NCBI GenBank assembly: GCA_002424295.1 | Contig: DIQY01000082.1 | Coordinates: 1-23,616, forward strand | Source of the DNA: Ruminococcaceae bacterium UBA5450 | Lineage (GTDB): Bacteria > Bacillota > Clostridia > Oscillospirales > Acutalibacteraceae | Reading direction: 5' to 3' | DNA length: 23,616 nucleotides | Part shown: piece by piece, positions 7,146-14,112 of the stretch | How positions within the stretch are numbered: position 1 is the stretch's first letter | Layout: each line of letters starts with the position of its first letter | Notes under the pieces: generated by a model | Seen by the model: the letters and a program-made list of their open reading frames with translations, nothing else | Databases searched by the model: none | Told to the model about the DNA's origin: nothing | Program-made: the position numbers and the translations under genes

Positions 7146-7174
7146 TTGAATGAGTAGTCGGAATTTGATATAAT
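7146..7174 (+). promoter_or_regulatory. Sigma-A type promoter of the thyX operon
   Basis: TTGAAT (7146-7151), a 17-base spacer and TATAAT (7169-7174), with an expected start near 7181. The following gene has the strong ribosome binding site AAAGGAGG at 7203-7210. Confidence 0.75.
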
Positions 7175-7217
7175 AAAAATAAAAATGGGAAAATGGATAT
7201 CAAAAGGAGGACTTTCG

Positions 7218-7988
7218 ATGGCAACAGTTACATTGCTTTGCTATACGCCTATGCCTGAAAAAATCGTCGCCAGTGCAGCTAAACTTTGCTATTCTCCGAC
7301 GAACATTCAAAATATTCAGGAGGGGCTTGACGAAGAAAAAATTTCACATTTTGTGAAAATGTTGGCTGATTTAGGCCATGACAGCCCAATCGAACATGCT
7401 TCTTTTACTTTTGGCATTGAAGGCGTTTCTCGTTCTCTTATGGCTCAGATCACACGGCATCGAATTGCAAGTTTCAGTGTTCAGAGTCAAAGATATGTTG
7501 CAGAATCTCATTTTGAATATGTGATTCCGCCGGAAATCGAATCCATTCCGGAAGCAAAACAAGAATTTTTGAAAGCCATGGAAGAAGATCAGGAACATTA
7601 TGAGCATTTGACAGCTCTTTTAAAAGAAAAGCATGAAAAAGAGTGGCTCTCCAAAGGCTTTTCTCCGAAGCAGGCGGCTTCTAAAGCCGAAAAACAATCG
7701 ATTGAAGACGCACGTTTTGTCCTGCCCAATGCCTGCACGACAAAGATGATTTGTACCATGAATGCACGCAGCCTTCGCCACTTTTTCTCTTTGCGCTGTT
7801 GTAATCGAGCACAGTGGGAGATTCGTGATGTAGCAATTCAGATGTTGGCACTTGTCAAAAAAGTTGCCCCAGATCTTTTTGCTGTTTCAGGACCTTCTTG
7901 CATACGTGGAGCTTGTTCCGAAGGGAAAATGTCCTGCGGAAAAGCAGAGGAAGTACGCTCGTATTTTAAAAGAATCGGGGAAGAATAA
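7218..7988 (+). CDS. thyX: Flavin-dependent thymidylate synthase ThyX
   Basis: A 256-residue enzyme that methylates dUMP to dTMP with methylene-tetrahydrofolate and reduced FAD, releasing tetrahydrofolate rather than dihydrofolate. The diagnostic ThyX motif RHR-x7-S is present as RHRIASFSVQS (residues 80-90), followed by QRY. The upstream segment GHDSPIEHASFTF (53-65) and a C-terminal ALVKKVAPDLF stretch also fit the family. The start at 7218 has AAAGGAGG 7 bases upstream; an in-frame ATG at 7185 lacks a good site. It is the first gene of a dense operon and abuts tmk, the next enzyme in dTTP synthesis, with no gap. The tail adds a Cys-containing stretch (CIRGACSEGKMSCG) after the catalytic core. 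Confidence 0.95.
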   Translation: MATVTLLCYTPMPEKIVASAAKLCYSPTNIQNIQEGLDEEKISHFVKMLADLGHDSPIEHASFTFGIEGVSRSLMAQITRHRIASFSVQSQRYVAESHFEYVIPPEIESIPEAKQEFLKAMEEDQEHYEHLTALLKEKHEKEWLSKGFSPKQAASKAEKQSIEDARFVLPNACTTKMICTMNARSLRHFFSLRCCNRAQWEIRDVAIQMLALVKKVAPDLFAVSGPSCIRGACSEGKMSCGKAEEVRSYFKRIGEE

Positions 7989-8672
7989 TTGGCTGGAAAA
8001 CTAATTGCGATAGAAGGCTTGGATGGAAGCGGAAAAGAAACACAGACAAAGCTTCTTTGCGAAGCCCTGTCTTCCCGGAAAATAGCATTTCAAAAGATTT
8101 CTTTTCCAGACTATGGGAGTCCTTCCTCGTCTCTTGTCAAGATGTATCTTAACGGCGATTTTGGAAATCGGCCGGGAGATGTCAATGCTTATGCAGCTTC
8201 GTCTTTTTATGCGGTAGACCGTTTTGCCTCTTATAGGCGTTGTTGGAAAAAAGCGTATGATCGGGGAGACCTGATCATTGCGGATCGCTATACAACCAGC
8301 AACTTGGTTTTTCAGCTTCCGAAGGTTCAAAAAGAAAAATGGGGCGAATTTCTCAAATGGCTGGAAGACTATGAATATGAAAAATTGGGGCTGCCAAAGC
8401 CGGATCTGACTTTTTATCTGGAAATGCCGGAAAAAGTATCAGAGCAGCTTTTAAATGAGAGATATCATGGAGACGAAAGCCAAAAGGATATCCATGAGAA
8501 AGATTGCTCTTTTCAGCATGCCTGCCGTGAATCGGCTGCTTTTGCTGCTCAGGCTCTCAAATGGCAGATTATATATTGTGTGGAAAACGGTCGCTTGCGT
8601 ACTCCGGAAGAAATTCACCGCGAGATGACTCAAAAGATAGATAAGGAGTTTTCAGCATATGCTATCATTTAA
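7989..8672 (+). CDS. tmk: Thymidylate (dTMP) kinase, TTG start
   Basis: A 227-residue kinase phosphorylating dTMP to dTDP. The P-loop is GLDGSGKET (residues 10-18) and the DRY motif of dTMP kinases is at 99-101 (ADRYTTSN). The substrate-binding FYAVDRFASY segment precedes it. The reading frame opens at a TTG directly after the thyX stop codon; the GGGGAAG at the end of thyX can serve as the ribosome binding site, and no better start exists before the P-loop. In the P-loop the residue after the lysine is Glu instead of the usual Ser/Thr, with Thr one place later. I recall this variant from other clostridial Tmk proteins. Translation is probably coupled to thyX. The end overlaps the next gene by 14 bases. 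Confidence 0.93.
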   Translation: MAGKLIAIEGLDGSGKETQTKLLCEALSSRKIAFQKISFPDYGSPSSSLVKMYLNGDFGNRPGDVNAYAASSFYAVDRFASYRRCWKKAYDRGDLIIADRYTTSNLVFQLPKVQKEKWGEFLKWLEDYEYEKLGLPKPDLTFYLEMPEKVSEQLLNERYHGDESQKDIHEKDCSFQHACRESAAFAAQALKWQIIYCVENGRLRTPEEIHREMTQKIDKEFSAYAII

Positions 8673-9534
8673 ATATCCTACGTTGGAAGATCGAATATGG
8701 CTACAGCCCATTTTGTCTCAGAGCGGATGGATGGGCAGTGAAGCAGCTTTTGGAACGCTGTTTCTGTGGAATCATACTTATCATTCGAAAATTTGCCAAC
8801 ATGAAAATTTTGTTTTTCTATGTTCCGGAAAGCATTGCTGTGCGTATAATTTCCCAATTGGGGAGAATCCCTATGAAGGAATGGAACTTTTGATTGAAGA
8901 TGCAAAGGAAAAAAAGATTCCATTTAAAATGTGGGGAATTACGCAGTCGGGCATAGAAGAATTGCAACGTGATTTTCCGGGAAGATTTGAATGTGATTTT
9001 GATCGGAACGGTTCCGATTATATTTATTCTACAAAAGATTTGATTACATTATCAGGGAGAAAATACCACAGCAAGCGGAATCACATTGCTAAATTTGAGC
9101 GTTCTTACGCATGGCGTTATGAAGAGATTACCGGGGGAAACATGAATGACTGCCGCGAAATTGCGGTAAAATGGAAACAGGATAATGATGGCCCCGAAGC
9201 AGAAATGGAAGCTTTGGAAAAAGCATTTCAAAATTTTGAAGCACTCCATTTGCAAGGTGGATTGGTTTATGTAAACGAAAAGCCAGCCGCTTTTACGATT
9301 GGGGAAGAGATCAATCCAAAAGTGTTTTTGCTGCATTTTGAAAAAGCACTTCCGTATGATGGCCTTTATGCGGTGATTAATCATGAATTTGCCAAACGCC
9401 ATCTGGAGCAATATGATTATGTAAACCGAGAGGAAGATATGGGATTGGAGGGCTTGAGGAAAGCGAAGCTTTCTTATCAACCAGCGTTTTTACTGCAGAA
9501 ATATGCAGTATCATTAAAGGAGCCCACAAAATGA
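8659..9534 (+). CDS. DUF2156 domain-containing protein (GNAT-fold, aminoacyltransferase-like)
   Basis: A 291-residue soluble protein of the DUF2156 family, related to the C-terminal acyltransferase domain of lysyl-phosphatidylglycerol synthase. The pattern fits: an N-terminal domain with MGSEAAFGTLFLWN, the central GRKYHSKRNHIAKFER segment (about residues 132-147), GGLVYVNEKPAAFTIGEE and the C-terminal NREEDMGLEGLRKAKLSYQP typical of the family. There are no membrane helices, so it is not a full MprF. Its substrate is unknown; transfer of an amino acid from a charged tRNA is only a family-based guess. The ATG at 8659 has AAGGAG 10 bases upstream within tmk. It overlaps a GNAT acetyltransferase gene by 4 bases, suggesting the two work together. 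Confidence 0.85.
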   Translation: MLSFKYPTLEDRIWLQPILSQSGWMGSEAAFGTLFLWNHTYHSKICQHENFVFLCSGKHCCAYNFPIGENPYEGMELLIEDAKEKKIPFKMWGITQSGIEELQRDFPGRFECDFDRNGSDYIYSTKDLITLSGRKYHSKRNHIAKFERSYAWRYEEITGGNMNDCREIAVKWKQDNDGPEAEMEALEKAFQNFEALHLQGGLVYVNEKPAAFTIGEEINPKVFLLHFEKALPYDGLYAVINHEFAKRHLEQYDYVNREEDMGLEGLRKAKLSYQPAFLLQKYAVSLKEPTK

Positions 9535-10379
9535 TTCGCTTTGCTGATTGGTTTATGCTAAAAGATTTAATTTTTCTTTGGCAGATTGCATTTCAGGAAG
9601 AAAAAAGAGCGGCAAAATTTTATTTTACGAATTTTTTTCATCCTGAAGAATGCCTTGTAGTGGTAGAAGAGGGAAAACCGGTTTCGATGCTGCAAATGCT
9701 TCCGGGTAAAATTTCACTTCGAAATGATCAAAAGGTATCAGCTCAATATGTTTTTGCTTGCGCAACCCTTCCGGAGTACCGCGGGCGAGGGTTAATGAAG
9801 CAGCTGCTTAGTAAGGCTGAACAGGTTGGATTTGAGAGAGGAGATTGGTACTCTATCATTTTGCCTGCAAATGAGAGCCTCTATCATTTTTATGAGCTTT
9901 CTGGTTACAGCACTTGCTTTAAAGCAGGAAAAGCGGACTTTTCATATGAAGAGTTAAAGAAAATTTCTGATGGCTTTCTGCCGCAAAATAATTTACCGGA
10001 TATTCCAAAGCTCAATCAGGTTCGAAATCATATTTTGAGAGAAGTTCCGGGGTCTATGCTTTGGAACCAGCAGGGCTTTTGGAGAGCGGTCCGGTTTGGT
10101 GCGGTTTATGGATCTCATCTGATTGCGCAGAAAAATGCTTATGCGCTTGCTTATATGGAAAACGATACTTGTCAGATTCCAGAACTAATGTCCTCTCAAT
10201 CGGATTTTCCGCAGCTTATGGCATCAGTGCTTGCTAAAATGCCTGCGAAGACTTATCATTTAAGAATGCCTATAGGTCCTTTTTCTCAATTTGAAATTCC
10301 ATTTGGAATGGGAAAGGCACTTAAAGAAAAAGCGCTTTCGGAAGTCGAGGGCGGATATCTTGGATTGGCGATGGACTGA
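9531..10379 (+). CDS. GNAT family N-acetyltransferase
   Basis: A 282-residue protein with an N-terminal GNAT domain (about residues 1-140). Motif A, which binds the acetyl-CoA pyrophosphate, is seen as ATLPEYRGRGLMKQLL with RGRG at 84-87; the following NESLYHFYELSGY is the usual motif B region. The C-terminal 140 residues are not a recognised second catalytic domain, but their layout resembles the extended tails of Eis-like acetyltransferases, although Eis itself is longer. Substrate unknown. It begins with ATGA overlap on the DUF2156 gene, with AAAGGAG about 7 bases before the start, so the two are translationally linked. Confidence 0.85.
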   Translation: MIRFADWFMLKDLIFLWQIAFQEEKRAAKFYFTNFFHPEECLVVVEEGKPVSMLQMLPGKISLRNDQKVSAQYVFACATLPEYRGRGLMKQLLSKAEQVGFERGDWYSIILPANESLYHFYELSGYSTCFKAGKADFSYEELKKISDGFLPQNNLPDIPKLNQVRNHILREVPGSMLWNQQGFWRAVRFGAVYGSHLIAQKNAYALAYMENDTCQIPELMSSQSDFPQLMASVLAKMPAKTYHLRMPIGPFSQFEIPFGMGKALKEKALSEVEGGYLGLAMD

Positions 10380-10406
10380 ATTTTGCTTAGAAGGAGTTAA
10401 CGAGAT

Positions 10407-10949
10407 ATGATTCTTCTTTTTTTGGCGGATGGATTTGAAGAAACGGAAGCATTGGTGCCGGTAGATCTGCTGCGCCGTACAAAATGTGAAATTAAAACAG
10501 TTGGCGTTGGAAAAAAAGAGATTACAGGTTCTCATGGAATTTCTGTGATAACTGATATCACAACGGAAGAACTAGCTCCATATTCCGATTCGACAGAAAT
10601 GGTGATCCTTCCCGGGGGAATGCCGGGAACACTCAATTTGGAAGCATCTAAAGAAGTCAAAAAAGCAGTGTTGAACGCTTTTCAGAAAGGGAGTTTCATT
10701 GCTGCAATTTGCGCTGCACCATCTGTTTTGGGACATTGGAACCTTTTGAAAAATCAGACGGCGGTCTGTTATCCGGGCTACGAAAAAGATCTCGGCTGCA
10801 AAATTGGCAGTGAATCCGTGGTGTGCAGCGGGCAGTTCATCACGGCAAAGGGTGCTGGCGTTGCTCTCGATTTTTCGTTTCAGCTGATTGAAGCTCTTTG
10901 CGGGAGCAAAAAAGCTCTCGATGTTAAAAAATCAATTCAATGCCGGTGA
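10407..10949 (+). CDS. DJ-1/PfpI (ThiJ, YajL-like) family protein
   Basis: A 180-residue protein of the DJ-1 superfamily. The conserved glutamate is E14 in GFEETEALVPVD, and the nucleophile-elbow cysteine is C102 in AAICAAPSVLG; together they are the catalytic or redox pair of the family. The GGMPGTLNL segment (70-78) fits the DJ-1/YajL branch. Reported activities include glyoxalase or deglycase and chaperone roles; which applies here cannot be told, and the histidine used by PfpI proteases is not in the usual place. It has a good AAGGAG site 10 bases before the ATG and a 27-base gap after the GNAT gene, the largest gap in this operon. Confidence 0.88.
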   Translation: MILLFLADGFEETEALVPVDLLRRTKCEIKTVGVGKKEITGSHGISVITDITTEELAPYSDSTEMVILPGGMPGTLNLEASKEVKKAVLNAFQKGSFIAAICAAPSVLGHWNLLKNQTAVCYPGYEKDLGCKIGSESVVCSGQFITAKGAGVALDFSFQLIEALCGSKKALDVKKSIQCR

Positions 10950-11548
10950 AAAATATTAAAGCGCTGAAAGTCAGTTTACGGCAGCATTACAGGGAATACA
11001 GAGAAAATCTGGATTCTTCTCAAAAGAAGGCTTTGGACTACGAAATGCATCAGCGCTTATGGAAATTGCCCGCATATCGTAAGAGTCATTTAATTTTTAC
11101 TTATGTTAGTAAACCCATTGAAGTTGATACACATGCTGTGATTACTACGGCGCTTAGCCAGCGTAAATTGGTAGCAGTCCCTCGCTGCATTGAGAATCAT
11201 GAGATGGAATTTTATGAAATCCGTTCATTTGATGATCTTGCACCCGGAAACTTCGGCGTTTTGGAACCGCTCCCGGAAAAATGCCGTAAAATCACAGATT
11301 TTTCGCAGGGACTTTGTATTGTTCCGGGCTTCAGTTTTGATTCAAATGGATTTCGGCTTGGCTATGGAAAAGGATACTATGATCGTTTTTTGATGAAATT
11401 TGCAGGAGATACGGTAGGACTGTGCTATAGTGCCTGTGTACAGTGGAATTTACCGCATGGATATTATGATCGACCGGTCGATGTACTGGTCACAGAAAAA
11501 TATATCAGGCGCATATCACATGAAAAGTTTGCTGGAGGTAAGGCATGA
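10940..11548 (+). CDS. 5-formyltetrahydrofolate cyclo-ligase
   Basis: A 202-residue enzyme that converts 5-formyl-tetrahydrofolate to methenyl-tetrahydrofolate using ATP, returning storage folate to the one-carbon pool. The signature GFRLGYGKGYYDRF lies at residues 137-150, the N-terminal basic segment KVSLRQHYREYREN binds ATP phosphate in the family, and VAVPRC (78-83) and IVPGFSFD (127-134) are also conserved. Length is normal. The ATG overlaps the end of the DJ-1 gene by 10 bases and has no strong ribosome binding site, so it probably relies on coupled translation. Sharing an operon with ThyX, which consumes methylene-tetrahydrofolate, makes metabolic sense. Confidence 0.93.
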   Translation: MPVKNIKALKVSLRQHYREYRENLDSSQKKALDYEMHQRLWKLPAYRKSHLIFTYVSKPIEVDTHAVITTALSQRKLVAVPRCIENHEMEFYEIRSFDDLAPGNFGVLEPLPEKCRKITDFSQGLCIVPGFSFDSNGFRLGYGKGYYDRFLMKFAGDTVGLCYSACVQWNLPHGYYDRPVDVLVTEKYIRRISHEKFAGGKA

Positions 11549-12840
11549 ACGACGAAAAAGAGAAACAGCAGAAGGATGATGAATCTCTGAATAGTTTCAG
11601 CGGAGATGCAGCCGTCCGTGCAGAAGCGGCCAGAGAGGCCGGCGAAGAAAAGCGATCCGAACAAGCGCATAAAAGACGAAATCGTCAAAAGCGAAAGAAA
11701 AATCGTCGGTTTTTCCGCTTGATCTGGTGGGCCATGATTATTGTTGTCAGTGCGGTTGTTGCAAAATATATGCTGACTGGAATGAATGATCTTCTTGCAA
11801 TCGGAAGAAGTTCAACAACAGTGACGGTTGAAGTTCCGGAATCTGTGACGGAAAAAGAAGTTTCTATGTCACAAGATAATATCCAAAGTCTATCTTTTCA
11901 GCAGCTTTCTGCCGCAAAACAGAGTAATCAAGAAGTAACCCGCCAAATTGCTCAAATTCTGCAGAAAGCCGGTGTAATTAATGAACCGGATTTCTTCTGC
12001 TTGTATTCGGAAATTAGAAAAGCTGACGGTAGTTACCGCAACGGTTCTTTTGAAGTAAAGACAGATTTGGATTATGAGGGGATCATTAATACAATTCAGT
12101 CTACGGCAAATCGACAGGATATCGTAAAAGTAACGGTTCCAGAAGGACTCAATGCAATGGAACTGGGGACTTTATTGGAACAGAATGGAATCTGCAAGCA
12201 GGAAGATTTTCTTAAAGAACTAAATACCGATGCTTTTGACTCCAGCTATACAATGATTAATGCTCTAAATGAGGTTTCTGGAAAATATTATAAGCTGGAA
12301 GGCTATCTTTTCCCGGATACCTATCAATTTTATCAAAATGAAGATGTTCAGAACGTTGTGCAAAAGATGCTGCAGAATGCAAACAGCCAATTTACGCAAC
12401 AGCTGCAGGATGAGGCGAAAAATCAGGGGTATACATGGGACCAGATTATTACACTGGCTTCTATTATTCAGGCGGAATCGGCCAATGAAGAGGATATGTA
12501 TAATGTTTCTTCGATTCTCCACAACCGTTTGAATTCCGGCAAATCACTGGATATCTATACGTTAGACTGCGATTCGACGAAATACTATCCTTACCGGACG
12601 AAAGATGACATTCCAGAAAGTGAACGGAATACCTATCAGAGCAATTATAACACTTATCAGCTGCAGGGGCTGCCTGCAGGTGCTGTGTGTAGCCCAGGGC
12701 TGAAAGCAATTCAAGCAGCTTTGCACCCGAAAAACACCTCTTATTATTACTTCTGCCATAATCAGACAACGGGACAAGCCTATTATGCTTCCACTTATGC
12801 AGAGCATCAGGCAAATCTCCGGACCGCGGGGCTGCTCTAA
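11545..12840 (+). CDS. mltG: Endolytic murein transglycosylase MltG (YceG-like)
   Basis: A 431-residue, single-pass membrane enzyme that cuts nascent peptidoglycan strands and so sets glycan length. It has a Lys/Arg-rich cytoplasmic N-terminus (about 55 residues), one membrane span at about 57-77 (LIWWAMIIVVSAVVAKYML), a LysM-like region (about 180-280, with VTVPEGLNAMELGTLLEQ) and the YceG catalytic domain. The presumed catalytic Glu is E311 in LASIIQAES, followed by the conserved HNRLN and the C-terminal GLPAGAVCSPGLKAIQAAL. A good GGAGG site precedes the ATG, which overlaps the previous gene by 4 bases. In Bacillus mltG also sits just upstream of U32-family genes, so this order is conserved. 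Confidence 0.93.
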   Translation: MNDEKEKQQKDDESLNSFSGDAAVRAEAAREAGEEKRSEQAHKRRNRQKRKKNRRFFRLIWWAMIIVVSAVVAKYMLTGMNDLLAIGRSSTTVTVEVPESVTEKEVSMSQDNIQSLSFQQLSAAKQSNQEVTRQIAQILQKAGVINEPDFFCLYSEIRKADGSYRNGSFEVKTDLDYEGIINTIQSTANRQDIVKVTVPEGLNAMELGTLLEQNGICKQEDFLKELNTDAFDSSYTMINALNEVSGKYYKLEGYLFPDTYQFYQNEDVQNVVQKMLQNANSQFTQQLQDEAKNQGYTWDQIITLASIIQAESANEEDMYNVSSILHNRLNSGKSLDIYTLDCDSTKYYPYRTKDDIPESERNTYQSNYNTYQLQGLPAGAVCSPGLKAIQAALHPKNTSYYYFCHNQTTGQAYYASTYAEHQANLRTAGLL

Positions 12841-14048
12841 TGAAGAAAAGGCCAGAACTCCTTTCTCCTGCAGGAGATTTTGAAAGTTTGCAGGAAGCGG
12901 TTCGTTATGGGGCAAATGCCGTTTATCTTGCTGGAAAAGAATTTGGAATGCGCGCGGCATCTAAAAATTTTGGGGACGAGGAACTAATAGAAGCGGTTCG
13001 GTTTGCGCATGCACACGGGGTTAAAGTTTATCTTACCTGTAATACCATTCCAAGAAACGAGGAGCTTCAACGAATTCCAGAATTTCTGGAGAAAGCACAG
13101 GATGCAGGCGTTGATGCATTTATTATGACGGATTTTGGTGTGATGGAGATGGCAAAGAAATATGCACCGAAAGTTGCACTGCATATTTCCACACAAGCCG
13201 GAGTTGCCAATTACGCAACTGCAAATGCGTTTTATCATCTGGGGGCTTCAAGAGTGGTGCTCGCTCGTGAACTTTCCATTCCAGAGATTGCAGAAATTCG
13301 AGCAAACATTCCGGAAGATCTTGAAATTGAGTGTTTCGTGCATGGCGCTATGTGTGTTTCTTTTTCAGGAAGATGTCTCCTTTCCAACTATTTGACTGGG
13401 CGAGACGCCAACCGTGGTGCCTGCGCACAGCCCTGCCGTTGGAAATATGCTTTATGTGAAGAAACACGTCCGGGAAAATATTTTCCGATTGAGGAAGATA
13501 AAGAGGGAACATATCTGTTAAATTCCAAGGATATATGTATGATCGACCATCTTCCTCAGCTCTTGGAAGCTGGTGTTACCAGCTTAAAAATAGAAGGACG
13601 GGCAAAATCTCCTTATTATGTGGCAGCTGTTACGAATGCGTATCGGCGCGCCTTAGAGGATGCTGTGAATGGTGCTCCGTTAACTGCATGGGCGGAAGAA
13701 GAACTTCATAAAATTAGTCATCGAGAGTATTCTCACGGCTTTTATTTGGGGAAGGAACCCGGACAGACTTTGGAAAGCAGTGGATATGTCCGTGAATATG
13801 AAGTGATTGCTGTCTGCGAATCTTATGAAAATGGAATTGCAGTTTTAAAACAGAGAAACCGATTTTTTGCTGGTGAAACAGCAGATGTGATGGAGCCCGG
13901 AAAAGCACCATACCTTCTTCCGTTGACAGAACTTTATGATGAGGCCGGAGAGTCTCTCCAAAATGCAAATCATGCAGAAATGAAAGTGCTTTTAAAGACA
14001 GACATTCCGATTGCTCCCGGCGCTTTTTTACGTCATAAACTTTCATAA
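12840..14048 (+). CDS. Peptidase U32 family protein, probable tRNA hydroxylation protein (TrhP-like)
   Basis: A 402-residue protein of family U32. The family signature is at residues 164-182: ECFVHGAMCVSFSGRCLLS. Cysteines C172, C179, C195 and C199 are spaced as the iron-sulfur cluster ligands of U32 enzymes. The N-terminus KKRPELLSPAGDFESLQEAV and IEGRAKSPYYVA are also typical. Despite the name, characterised members take part in hydroxylating RNA (RlhA on 23S rRNA, TrhP on wobble uridine of tRNA) or ubiquinone. The Bacillus proteins encoded next to mltG are TrhP types, and length and context favour that role here. It begins in a TAATG overlap with mltG and ends the operon, followed by a hairpin with a T tract. 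Confidence 0.88.
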   Translation: MKKRPELLSPAGDFESLQEAVRYGANAVYLAGKEFGMRAASKNFGDEELIEAVRFAHAHGVKVYLTCNTIPRNEELQRIPEFLEKAQDAGVDAFIMTDFGVMEMAKKYAPKVALHISTQAGVANYATANAFYHLGASRVVLARELSIPEIAEIRANIPEDLEIECFVHGAMCVSFSGRCLLSNYLTGRDANRGACAQPCRWKYALCEETRPGKYFPIEEDKEGTYLLNSKDICMIDHLPQLLEAGVTSLKIEGRAKSPYYVAAVTNAYRRALEDAVNGAPLTAWAEEELHKISHREYSHGFYLGKEPGQTLESSGYVREYEVIAVCESYENGIAVLKQRNRFFAGETADVMEPGKAPYLLPLTELYDEAGESLQNANHAEMKVLLKTDIPIAPGAFLRHKLS

Positions 14049-14069
14049 AATAAAATTATAGATTATAAA
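14042..14069 (+). promoter_or_regulatory. Possible promoter for the penicillin-binding protein gene
   Basis: TTCATA (14042-14047), a 16-base spacer and TATAAA (14064-14069). It overlaps the U32 stop codon. Transcription would start near 14076, inside the first arm of the following hairpin, so transcripts from here could not form the full terminator. The -35 matches the consensus poorly. Confidence 0.4.
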
Positions 14070-14070
14070 A

Positions 14071-14112
14071 CACCTTCGAAGTGGAAAAACTATCCTTCGG
14101 AGGTGCTTTTTT
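14071..14112 (+). terminator. Terminator hairpin that contains the ribosome binding site of the next gene
   Basis: CACCTTCGAAG (14071-14081) pairs with CTTCGGAGGTG (14095-14105) over 11 bases with one G-T pair and a 13-base loop, followed by C and six T (14107-14112). This is a classic intrinsic terminator for the thyX operon. The second arm carries the GGAGG (14099-14103) that is the ribosome binding site for the ATG at 14113, which directly follows the T run. Confidence 0.8.
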
